Shown: positions 1 to 9,282 of the stretch, piece after piece | How positions within the stretch are numbered: position 1 is the stretch's first letter | Layout of the letters: each line of letters opens with the position of its first letter | Source of the DNA: Sthenelais limicola | Lineage: Eukaryota; Annelida; Polychaeta; Phyllodocida; Sigalionidae | Length of the DNA stretch: 64,000 nucleotides | Reading direction: 5' to 3' | Assembly: GCA_942159475.1 (NCBI GenBank) | Contig: OW804098.1 | Coordinates: forward strand, 3,386,383-3,450,382 | Notes under the pieces: model-generated | Told to the model about the DNA's origin: nothing | Database searches by the model: none | What the model saw: only the letters and a program-made list of their open reading frames with translations | Made by a program: the position numbers and the translations under genes

Positions 1-1002
1 CTGATTGTTAGAGGGTCTAGTGCTTGTAGCCATATAAATTTGTGTCACAAATTTCAGGACATTGTATGAAATAGATCCCTGAATTTTGAAAGCCTTTGTA
101 TAGAGTATATTTAGTTAGTTTACTGGTAATTGCCCATCCAGAAACATTGCAAAACTAAAATATAGAAATACTTAATATATTAAGAAATACTTATATATTA
201 GGTGTCCCAGTGTTTAGTACCATTGGAATCACCTTGTTCTCCTTTTTCAAATAGGATGATATCTCAAAATTCATTTTTTGCGACTTATGACTCATTTTCC
301 TGAAACACATCTCAATTATTTGTGTGATTTGTATTTAATAGTTTGAATTTTGCCTGAATTTTGAGGTTGAATAGGGCCTCATTGCGACCCAAATTGATTT
401 TTCAACTGGCCTTTTATCTTGATATGTTGCTTTCATTGTTGGGAATTTGTTTCTAATTTTACAAAAATATCATTAGTCATTTCAATCCCAGGAATTTTGT
501 CCAACTAATGTGTTATAGTTTTTGTCATTATGGTGACATAAGTATATCCCATTTGAAGCTATTTTACAAAGCCCTCAGCCAAATTCCACCTGTTTCTGGC
601 CTAAATTGTGAATATCGATTTTGTAAAAAATTATGTCAAAAAACTATAAGGAGAAAGACTAAAATAATCAGTCGTTTACTGAAAGAGGGGGATGAATTGG
701 AAAGAGAATTATTTTGATATCAGAAAATAACCCCCAAACCATTGTAAGTATTGATCATCTGGTATTGAGACTACAGGTACTTATCATAGATAGAAAGACT
801 CTTTACACAAAATATGGTTCTCATCTGTCTCATCTTTATGGGAATCATTGAGTTTTCAATAAATTCCAACAATGAAGGCTCTATTTTCGTCACAGTATGT
901 GAGGACAGATATTCAAAAGGCACAAAAAGACCAACTCCCCAATCCGATTTTGTTGGAATAAAGTTTTCCTGAAAGCATAAAACCTATATATATATATATA
1001 TA
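1..1002. repeat. Gene-free flank with old dispersed repeat
   Basis: I see no convincing gene here. Bases about 50-170 (CAGGACATTGTATGAAATAG and the following TAGAGTATATTTAG and CCAGAAACATTGCAAAACTA) match by eye the sequence at about 23225-23350, in the same orientation. A second block at about 285-310 is the reverse complement of a GTGTTTCAGGAAAATGAGTC block at about 13200. This indicates a dispersed interspersed repeat of a few hundred bases with at least three copies in the window. The flank ends in a TA microsatellite at about 985-1002, which is the insertion target of the next element. A 69-codon open frame at 508-717 has no recognisable features. Confidence 0.5.
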
Positions 1003-1499
1003 TGTAGTGAATACGGTTTTAAATAGATCCGAGACAATTGGTCTGACCGGGCGTTGCTATAATTGGGTGCACGCGCCTCAACTGAACGCGCTCCCGGTTC
1101 AGAAATGGCCTTTCGGATTCCCGCCTTTTCTTACTTGGACAGAGTTCCAGTAAACCAATATCAAAGGTAACTTAAATCTAGTCAACTCTTTTACCATAAT
1201 GTGTCTTAGAGTGCTTCCGGATGCTCCGGTAAGACTCCGTGTTGTTTCACTGTGTTACTCCTATGTAAAACCATGTTAACTGTTTGACTCTCAACACCTG
1301 CAATGATCGTGTACCATAATTGCCACTTGTCCTTTGAGGCCAATACCTGGTCACCTCTGTTGGGTCCGATAAACACTATCGGACATGGTTTGTGTGGAGA
1401 ATAAAGCCTGTGATACCTAAAGAGCTGTGTGTCTGGTCTTCTTTCCCTTCGCGAGAATAGATATCGAACTTGGGTAGTGTGAGACGGAAAAACACTACA
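1003..1499 (+). repeat. 5' LTR, 497 bp
   Basis: The sequence begins TGTAGTGAATACGG and ends AACACTACA, so it has TG...CA ends within a 7-bp terminal inverted repeat (TGTAGTG/CACTACA). A polyadenylation signal-like GAATAAAG lies near 1401, so R and U5 probably fall in the last 100 bases. The LTR matches the 3' LTR at 11856-12352 except for one visible substitution. Confidence 0.95.
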
Positions 1500-1500
1500 A

Positions 1501-1518
1501 TTGGTGCCGTAAACCAGT
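1501..1518 (+). other. Primer-binding-site-like sequence
   Basis: TTGGTGCCGTAAACCAG follows the 5' LTR after one or two bases. This is where minus-strand synthesis of an LTR element is primed by a tRNA 3' end. The TGG start fits a tRNA CCA end. I could not assign the tRNA from the sequence alone. Confidence 0.6.
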
Positions 1519-1617
1519 TTCTGGCCGCAGACCTTGTTGATAGTGTGACTGTTGTTTCTTGGTGAAACAGGACTGCGTTGTGCAGAGGTTCGGAGATTGG
1601 CTGATAGACCCGACCAA

Positions 1618-3600
1618 ATGGCTGAAGCAGCGGATGGTACCGTTGCCCCGCTGGGCACGAAGTCTCCGCCTAAAGTCAAAGTGGTCAAGTCTCCGGCGAA
1701 GGTCGCTGCTGTGATCAAGCCTCCGAAGTTGTCGTATATAGTTACGGAAACCTTTGGTCCTCCGTTGACAGGACTATTGGGTCCCCGTAAGGAGCAGGAC
1801 CGTAAGGATCTTGTATCCCGTAAGGATGAGGGAACTTTCGCTTATGAGGGCGATGGTTCTGTGCACCGGGTAGATGTTGGAGCAGGTAGTGCTTTCAATC
1901 AGTGGCGTCGGTCCCCGGAAGATTTGACTGAGGATGAACTCCGTCACGAATTCCGGAAGATGCGTGCCGACTTTAAAGCTCATAGAAGTGCTGCTGAAGA
2001 TTTGCATGCGCGTATGGCAGACGTTACACAGCAGAATGCAACTCTTCGCGGAGTTATACATGATGCTGTTTACGGACCGCCTCCGCCGGTAACGGTGGAA
2101 GATTGTGTTTCGGAGGATGGGACGGAAGATACGCCCCCGCCGGACACTTCGCAGGGTGAGGATTTGCTTGGTATGTTGCTGAAGGTTAAAAGTGCATACA
2201 CACCCAAAGCTCCAGTGACGTCAACTTTTGCTGATCCGAAGTTGTCATTTGCACCAATGTTGGACGATCCGTCCATTGTTGCAGCTAAAGGGCCGGAGGA
2301 TGTAGACAGGCATGTTACGTTCTCAAAGCAGGCACAAGCTTCGTCTTCCCCGAAAGGGAATGCAAATGATGGTTCATTTTTGGCCGGCAAGAATGTTACC
2401 CCGCGCAAGGAACAGAACAATGTGGTTGTTCCGAAGTCACGGAACGCTGTCGTTAAAGCTCCTAATGGTAGAGTTCGTGATGGTACATACTACCGCAGTT
2501 CCCCTGGTTCCCCCAGTTCTGTGTTATCCAGTACTAAAGCCCGGAAGAAGCCTTCTGGAGGTGATAGTGACTCAGATGACTCTGATGACGACTGTGGAAA
2601 AGATTATTGTAGATCTAGTAGGTCCCGCCGGAAAGATCGTTCTCTTGTCCAGGGTCTTGAGTATACTGGACCGGATGAGTCGGATGAAGATTTTAATTAC
2701 AATCAGTCTTCGACCCGTGAGAGTATTGCTCCGAAAGTATCCGTACCCAGGTTGTGGGATGGTGTTATTTCGTGAAGGATATACTTGGCGGAAATGAAAG
2801 TAATTGCTACCGCGCACAACTGGAGCCCCGAACAGTTGTTACGACAGTTGATCTGTGGTTCTAGGAGACAACTGGCGGAAATGGGAGATTTGCCGGAGAA
2901 CTTGACTCTTGTGCAGTTTGTCGACCATATGGAGGCAAACTTTGGCGAGAAGTCTAGACCCAGAAAGCAGGCAGAATTCTATAATTCCCGCCAGACTCCG
3001 AACCAGTCGGTTAGACTTTTTGGTAACGACGTTGCTCGGAAGGGGCGACGTGCTTTTGGTCCCTTGGATAATACGTTGAGGTCAGTTTCCCTCCGTGTAT
3101 TCCTGCAGGGAGTGACAAATCAGGATATGGCTGATTGGGTTCGCCTGAAACAGCCGAAGGATCTCCTGAGAGCCATACACTGGGCGGAGGTGTGGGAAAG
3201 TTGTTACTTGGAGAGTGGCAGTGTTGCCTCTATAAGTGCACTTACCACTGCTGGCCCGGATGTGAGAAAGAAAAACCCAAAGGTTTCTGTGCAAGCTACA
3301 GCTGCCGAACCTGTGGCGGACGACTCATGTGGCGATGACGTCCCTGAAGCTGTCGTCCAGGCTCTACGGTCCTGGGTAGGACAGTCTGGACAGAAGTTTT
3401 CCGGTAAAACATCGAAGTTTAACTGGAAAAGAGGTGTGAAGCGGACTGGTTGCTTCCAATGTGGTCAGGAGGGTCATTTTATGGCTAGCTGTCCGCAGAG
3501 GGATGTCTGGAAAGACGCAACTGGTAAGGGAGCTTCCGCGACAAAGGGTGATCAAGCAGTGAAGCCGGAGTCGTCGGAAAACTCCAAACGGATCTCATAA
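1618..3600 (+). pseudogene. gag: gag frame interrupted by one in-frame TGA
   Basis: This frame would encode the structural polyprotein that forms the cytoplasmic particle. The first in-frame ATG with good context is at 1618. The N-terminal third is basic and rich in Pro, Lys and Val. The middle is acidic and serine-rich, with an SDSDDSDDD run near 2568-2590. The capsid-like region (about 2740-3220) includes an LAEMK...NWSPEQ stretch typical of retrotransposon gag domains. A CCHC zinc knuckle, CFQCGQEGHFMASC, lies at about 3451-3492. A single TGA at 2773-2775 interrupts the frame at the start of the capsid-like region, and the same frame stays open to TAA at 3598. Given the near-identical LTRs, this is probably a recent nonsense change or a sequence error. 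Programmed readthrough is possible but would be unusual inside capsid. The pol ATG lies 8 bases downstream in another frame. Confidence 0.85.
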
Positions 3601-3608
3601 GAAGCGAG

Positions 3609-6600
3609 ATGGGATCCGGGGAATTGTTTGCGCTTCCTAGTACTACAGTTCATGATCGTTCTGTGTCTAAAACGAAGACTGGGTGTGGGGCTCTAGCTCC
3701 CGTAAGTACTACTGAGCCCGGGGCTGTCTGCCGGGGAGGTACGAAAGCGGTTCGGGCGCGTCGAGCGGACGAGACCACTCATTCCAGGAATGGTGTAGAT
3801 TCCAGGGATTTTCCTGTAGTTGCAGACTCCGACAACGTTTGTTGGGGTAAGGCAGGTTACCAAGCTGAGTTAGGGCATTTGGTGATAGCGGAGTCAGGTC
3901 CCATCACGGGTGCGAGTATTCAGAAAGTTTCCGTGGATGATCAGAGGGTGTTGAAGCTCCGTGATCCATATATTGCGGATAGATGGTACGCTTCAGTATC
4001 AGTGAATGGGGATGTTGGTGATTTCCTTTGGGATCCGGGCGCTACCACTAGCCTGGTGACGAAGACGTTCTATGACGCCCTGCGTCGGCCGCCGCCACTG
4101 GTTCCGTGCCGGTTGGCGTGCACGATGGGAAACGATTCACAGATTACTGTGCATGGTAGCGCTCTGTTCCCTTTGACGTTAGGGAAACGGACGTACATGT
4201 TAACGTGTTTGGTAGTGTCGGGTTTATCTGGCCCGGAGTCTGGAATCTTGGCGCAGGACTTCAATCTTGTGCATAGATGTTATGTGTGCTGGTCAGGGAA
4301 ATTGTCTTTGAATGATGGAGAAGACGCTGTGATCATGCATCACTGGCGTGGTGATCCGCCAAAGCAATTGGGTCCCTCGGTGAATATGATTACAACTAGT
4401 GAAGTAGACGATGGAAGACAGGTAACACTTCGGAAAGCGGTGGTCCTTCGTCCTTATTCAGCTACACTGGTTAAGATCGATGTTCGCGGGTGCTCGGATT
4501 CGTCAACGGGTTTGATGTTTGAGCCAGACCAGGGTTTTCTAAAGGATTACACTGTGGGATGCCTTGATTCATATATCTCGGCTGACGCTACGGCGACTGT
4601 GGCCTTTAGTAATCCGTCCGCAGAAACCCTACGTTTAGGTGTTGATATGGTGGTTGGACGAGTGAGTGATGTGACGCTGCTATCGTCACCTACTACTAGT
4701 CCGGAGGGGGTGAATATGTGTCCGGAGGACAAAATAAAGGATGCGATCATCAACTCTATACAGGTGGTAGAAAACCCGTCTGTGGTAGATGAGGATTTGA
4801 TTGCCCCGGATGACCCTGTGCCACCAAGTACGGAATGTCCGTTGAAGAAACTTGTAAGGGACTCTGATTTGACTGATCCGACAGAGAGGTCAAAACTGAT
4901 GGGTCTTCTTAATGAGTTTCGTGGGAGCTTTTCGCTACCCGGAGATGGTTGGAGAGAAGATCCGGGTTGCACCCATGTCGTGAAACACGTAATTGATACT
5001 GCCGACTCTCGACCTATTAAGCTTGCTTATAGGCGGATTCCGGTGTCTAAGCGTGAAGTAGCCGAAGCGGAGATCTGGAAGATGTACGAGCAGGGGCGAA
5101 TTGAGCATTCTAATAGTCCGTGGGGAGCACCCATCGTGATTGTTGGTAAAAAGGATGGAACTCAACGCTTCTGCGTCGATTATCGCCAGCTCAATTCCGT
5201 CACAGTGAAGGACAGCTTTCCACTCCCTAGAATAGACGAGTGTGTCGAGGCGTTGGGCGGAAATAAATGGTTCTGCACCCTCGACCTGGAAAGTGGGTAT
5301 TGGCAGATAGCGATGGACGAGGAGAGTAAGCAAAAGACGGCTTTCCTGTCCAGCGTTGGATTGTTTCAATTCAAGGTTATGGCCTTTGGATTGTGCAATG
5401 CTCCTGCCACATTCCAGCGGATGATGGATCGTATGCTAGACGACCTTCGCTGGAAGTCTTGTCTGGTGTATCTCGATGATATCGTTGTATTTGGCGAGAC
5501 ATTCGATGGTTGTCTGCTAAATCTGCGATTGGTTCTTGAACGAATCCGGGAATACAGGTTGAAGCTGAAACCCAAGAAGTGTGAACTATTCCGCCGTGAA
5601 GTGGAGTACTTGGGGAGATTAGTATCGGAAAAAGGAATTCGGGCGGACCCGAAGAAGATACAGAAGGTCCGTGACTGGCCCGTTCCGAAGACTGCGAGGG
5701 AAGTTAGACAATTTATAGGATTCGCGTCCTACTACAGGGAATTCCAACCGAATTTCGCTGCAGTTGTCTCCCCGTTGCAGGACGTAGTAACGGCAGCCGG
5801 AAGAGAAAAACGATACACAAAAGCAATAAACTGGACCCCGGAGTGTGCAGTTGCCTTCCAGAGCGTGAAAGATTTGTTAACCCGGGCTCCGTTGTTGAGA
5901 TACCCTCGAAAGGAGGGGGAGTTTATCTTGGACACGGATGCCAGTGGGTATGGCATGGCAGGGATTTTGTCCCAGGTCCAAGATGGTAAGGAGGTAGTCC
6001 TTGGGTACGCTAGTAATAGCTTGGATAAAGCCCAACGGAACTACTGTGCGACCAAACGAGAATTGTTGGCCGTGCTTACCTATCTGAAGAAATTCCGGCA
6101 CTATTTATTAGGGAATCGGAATTTCTTTGTTCGGACGGACCATGCTTCGCTGCGTTGGCTCCTGAATTTCAAGGATCCTATGGACATGCTGGCGCGCTGG
6201 TTAACCCAGGTGCAAGAGTATGGCCTGGATCAGCGAATGATTCTCCATAGAGCGGGGAAGAAACATGTAAATGTCGATGCGCTTTCCCGGGTTCCGACCC
6301 GGAAGTGTGCTCGATTTGACTGTGTTGATTGTGGGGCGCACGACGCTGTTGTTGCTGCGACCACTGTGACCCTTGCTGCTACGGGGGAAATCATCCGGAC
6401 AGCTCAGCAAGACGACCCAGAGATCCTAAGAGTGATTGCTATAGTGGAAGGAGAAGTCTCGGTTCCGGACAAGCAGTCCCTGTCCGGTGAATCAGACGAA
6501 TTCTGTACCTATATGCATAACTTGGGGAGTTTGTCGATGAAGAATGGTGTGCTGTGCTTGTCGTGGACTCGACCTCGCACAGGGATCACGTACGTGCGCA

Positions 6601-8174
6601 AAGTAATTCCTACTGCGCTTCGCTATGAGATATTCCAGGGAATGCATGGACCGAAGACGGTTGGGCATTTCGGATCTTTCAAGACTGGTTGGACAGCCAA
6701 GAAGAAGTACTTCTGGCCCAACATGAGAAGTGATCTGAAAAGGTGGCTCAGGGCATGTCCGGAATGTAGCATGCGAAAGACGAGGGGTGGTGGCGGAATC
6801 ATGCCTCTCAAGAAGGAATTGCATGGAGAACGCTGGAGTCGTATTGGATTGGATATAATAGGTCCGTTCCGTCTTACCCCCAGGGGTAATAACTACATTA
6901 TGGTAGTGACGGATCACTTTTCAAAGTGGGCGGAGACCTATCCAATGCCAGACCACACGGCTGAGAGATGTGCGGAAGTTCTCTTCAGGGAATGGATCCT
7001 CCGGTTTGGTTGTCCCGTATCGTTGCAAACGGACGGAGCACCAGAGTTTCGGTCCACCCTGTTGCGGAGCTTGTTGGAGATGCTAGGAGTTGAAAAGCTC
7101 ATTACCTTACCGTATAGACCGCAGTCAAACGGTCAAACGGAAAGAATGAACCGAGTCCTAGTAGAACAACTGTCCTGTCTGACGGATTATAGTGCGACGG
7201 ATTGGGATTTGTTGGCTCCGTGTGTCGCTCACGCGTACAGAGCAAGTGTGCATGCGAGTACGTTATGCACACCTAACTCTGTGGTGTTTGGTGACGAGCT
7301 GGTAACGCCTATGGACTTGGTCCACGGGGTGGAACCAGGCGGTCTGGATTTTCCATGCAGAGTGCCGTTCGTGGAGAATTTGAAGCATTGGTTGAAGCTT
7401 GGGCATAAGTTCGTCCGTGAGAATCTCGGAGTGGCAGCGATCCACCAGAAACGGGATTTCGATCGGCGAGCTAAGCCTAAGACCTTTGAAGTGGGGGATG
7501 TTGTATACCGCTACAACCATCCGCAGGCCAGTAAAAAGATCGGTCCCAAGTGGGATGGCCCCTTCAAAGTAAAACGGTTTATAGGGGGTACAACCTATGA
7601 ACTGGAAACAGTTGCAGGAGTCGTAAGGTGTCATGTCAACTACCTTAAGCAAGCTTTTGACAAGGACGGACCCGTGCAGGTTGTTAATCTTGACAGAGCA
7701 CCGGAGTTCCGTGCATTGCAGAAGGCTGGCCGCGACGTCCTCAGACTTGAAAGTGGGAAAGTAATAGCTGGCAAGGAATGTCCTGATCTGAAAGAGAGGG
7801 AAAAAGTCTCCGTGTTTGTGAAACGACGGGGAAGGCCTAAGAAGGGGAAACAGAGTTTGAAAGCCACGAAGACCGCTGTTCTGCCTGTTCCGCCCTTGCC
7901 CCAAGCTAACGTTGTCATGCGGAAACGCGGAAGACCACGAAAGCTACGGTTGCCAGACCCGCCTGTTCCGGCTGTAGCTCCACGGAGGGGTAGACCTCGT
8001 AAAGTTGTTGCTGATCCGCTGCCGAAACCTACCGCAAAGAAAGTAGGGAGGCCGGCGAAAGATTCAGTAGCACGAGTAAAGAAAGTCAGAAAGGATAGAG
8101 CTAGCTCTCCTGTCGAGGTTGTAAAGGGGAAACGGGTGCGCCGTCCCCCAGACCGATTACAACTGAAGTCTTAG
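3609..8174 (+). CDS. pol: Pol polyprotein: protease, RT, RNase H, integrase, AT-hook tail
   Basis: The intact 1521-codon frame has the domains in Gypsy order. A retropepsin-like motif WDPGATTSLV places the catalytic Asp at about residue 142, but the usual DT/SG is DPG here. RT carries YLDD at about 621-624. RNase H has LDTDASG with Asp at about 775. Integrase has an HHCC zinc region (about 1012-1050, ending ACPEC) and a D-D-35-E core: LDIIG near 1082, QTDGAPEF near 1142 and QSNGQTERM near 1178. WDGPFKV is a GPY/F-like module. The last 120 residues hold four GRP-core AT-hook-like motifs (about 1406, 1438, 1458 and 1477) in a Lys/Arg/Pro-rich tail, and I saw no typical chromodomain. The start is the ATG 8 bases after the gag stop, in a different frame. 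Expression could be by reinitiation or frameshifting; the sequence does not decide. Confidence 0.93.
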   Translation: MGSGELFALPSTTVHDRSVSKTKTGCGALAPVSTTEPGAVCRGGTKAVRARRADETTHSRNGVDSRDFPVVADSDNVCWGKAGYQAELGHLVIAESGPITGASIQKVSVDDQRVLKLRDPYIADRWYASVSVNGDVGDFLWDPGATTSLVTKTFYDALRRPPPLVPCRLACTMGNDSQITVHGSALFPLTLGKRTYMLTCLVVSGLSGPESGILAQDFNLVHRCYVCWSGKLSLNDGEDAVIMHHWRGDPPKQLGPSVNMITTSEVDDGRQVTLRKAVVLRPYSATLVKIDVRGCSDSSTGLMFEPDQGFLKDYTVGCLDSYISADATATVAFSNPSAETLRLGVDMVVGRVSDVTLLSSPTTSPEGVNMCPEDKIKDAIINSIQVVENPSVVDEDLIAPDDPVPPSTECPLKKLVRDSDLTDPTERSKLMGLLNEFRGSFSLPGDGWREDPGCTHVVKHVIDTADSRPIKLAYRRIPVSKREVAEAEIWKMYEQGRIEHSNSPWGAPIVIVGKKDGTQRFCVDYRQLNSVTVKDSFPLPRIDECVEALGGNKWFCTLDLESGYWQIAMDEESKQKTAFLSSVGLFQFKVMAFGLCNAPATFQRMMDRMLDDLRWKSCLVYLDDIVVFGETFDGCLLNLRLVLERIREYRLKLKPKKCELFRREVEYLGRLVSEKGIRADPKKIQKVRDWPVPKTAREVRQFIGFASYYREFQPNFAAVVSPLQDVVTAAGREKRYTKAINWTPECAVAFQSVKDLLTRAPLLRYPRKEGEFILDTDASGYGMAGILSQVQDGKEVVLGYASNSLDKAQRNYCATKRELLAVLTYLKKFRHYLLGNRNFFVRTDHASLRWLLNFKDPMDMLARWLTQVQEYGLDQRMILHRAGKKHVNVDALSRVPTRKCARFDCVDCGAHDAVVAATTVTLAATGEIIRTAQQDDPEILRVIAIVEGEVSVPDKQSLSGESDEFCTYMHNLGSLSMKNGVLCLSWTRPRTGITYVRKVIPTALRYEIFQGMHGPKTVGHFGSFKTGWTAKKKYFWPNMRSDLKRWLRACPECSMRKTRGGGGIMPLKKELHGERWSRIGLDIIGPFRLTPRGNNYIMVVTDHFSKWAETYPMPDHTAERCAEVLFREWILRFGCPVSLQTDGAPEFRSTLLRSLLEMLGVEKLITLPYRPQSNGQTERMNRVLVEQLSCLTDYSATDWDLLAPCVAHAYRASVHASTLCTPNSVVFGDELVTPMDLVHGVEPGGLDFPCRVPFVENLKHWLKLGHKFVRENLGVAAIHQKRDFDRRAKPKTFEVGDVVYRYNHPQASKKIGPKWDGPFKVKRFIGGTTYELETVAGVVRCHVNYLKQAFDKDGPVQVVNLDRAPEFRALQKAGRDVLRLESGKVIAGKECPDLKEREKVSVFVKRRGRPKKGKQSLKATKTAVLPVPPLPQANVVMRKRGRPRKLRLPDPPVPAVAPRRGRPRKVVADPLPKPTAKKVGRPAKDSVARVKKVRKDRASSPVEVVKGKRVRRPPDRLQLKS

Positions 8175-9282
8175 CTGTTTGTGTACCAATACGGGGAATG
8201 TAGGTCTGATTCCCCGGATCGAAACACAACAAGAAGTCGACCAGGGATGCCAGCACGGAAGAATACACCCTGGGTCCCCAAACGGCGTATGGAGCTTTTA
8301 TTAGTTTCGTATGGCCGGGAAAGAACCTAAGTTATTCCGGCGGATTGATAACTTACCGCATGAGAACCGTGATGTGGCTTGGACTAGGCCTATGGGGAAT
8401 AGAGATTCTAACCTTGTAACGCTATTGGTCCTGGATCTTGGTTGAAATAGCTTGAAAATGCTGCCTGAGGTATCATGCCAAAGATCCGCGGAATATGTTT
8501 CCACCCTTGTCTCTGGTGGAAGATGGGTTGGTTGTCCGTGTTCATAATATTCCCAGGAGGGGAACGGATATACTAACCCAACGTGAAGAAAACCCTAACA
8601 TAAGGTTAGGCGGGTTGTGCACGGAGGCAATGGCGCTGAGGTGTGCGGTGAGACGTGAGCGAACTAGCGTTGTAACGGTGTAACTAGCGGTAGTTGCAAC
8701 CGCTGCTCACTAGTTCTCTTCCCTCACGGAGCCCTCTTTGCTTCCGGACTTCAACCTGTAAGTATGCTTTCTAACGATGCTCTTCATATTTGGTTGATTT
8801 GTATGTGTGAACCATATGAAATGTTGCTGTTAGTTTGCTAAAGTAAAGGAAATGTGTTTTATGTACCGCTAGTAGTAGGCACGGAAGTCGTTGGTTTGAT
8901 TTATTGGTGGGTTCTCTCTATTTTGCATTGGAGATAGACCGCCACGGCCACGACCCACATGCTCTGCATCGTGTGGGCTATTTGAACATGAGCCACGCAC
9001 ATGGGTTGCAAATCCCTATGTAAGCTTGTTGGGTACGTTCTAAACTTTCGGGTAGTGATTTTAGAACTAGGTCCCTCCAAGAGGATTGTCTAGTAAATGT
9101 TCCGTCATTCCTTTTGGATGATCTTTTAGTTTCGGTTTCGGTTTCGGATGATGTAAATAATGTTCCGGCTACAGCGTTCCAGATTTGAATGTAATGCTTT
9201 TTGTTGCAGGAACGAGAACTGAAACGCAGCCTTTTAAAGCTACTGACTACCTGATTGCCTGATTACTTGAATGTAAGACGAG
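8175..9282 (+). other. pol-ORF3 spacer with predicted intron 8758-9209
   Basis: This is a 1.1-kb non-coding spacer in the LTR element. It has a strong donor, GTAAGTATG, at 8758. An acceptor preceded by a pyrimidine-rich tract, TTTTTGTTGCAG, ends at 9209. Removing these 452 bases would join the upstream leader to a short exon whose first strong ATG is ORF3 at 9283. The simplest reading is that ORF3 is made from a spliced subgenomic RNA, or from an internal promoter in 8180-8750. Several short upstream frames, such as the one at 8495-8683, look incidental. Confidence 0.55.

Noticed and set aside
1206..1718. Minus-strand 170-codon frame across the 5' LTR
   Set aside because: It is an antisense shadow of the LTR and gag start, with no domain.
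7263..7904. Minus-strand 213-codon frame in pol
   Set aside because: It lies opposite the integrase coding strand and shows no recognisable motif.
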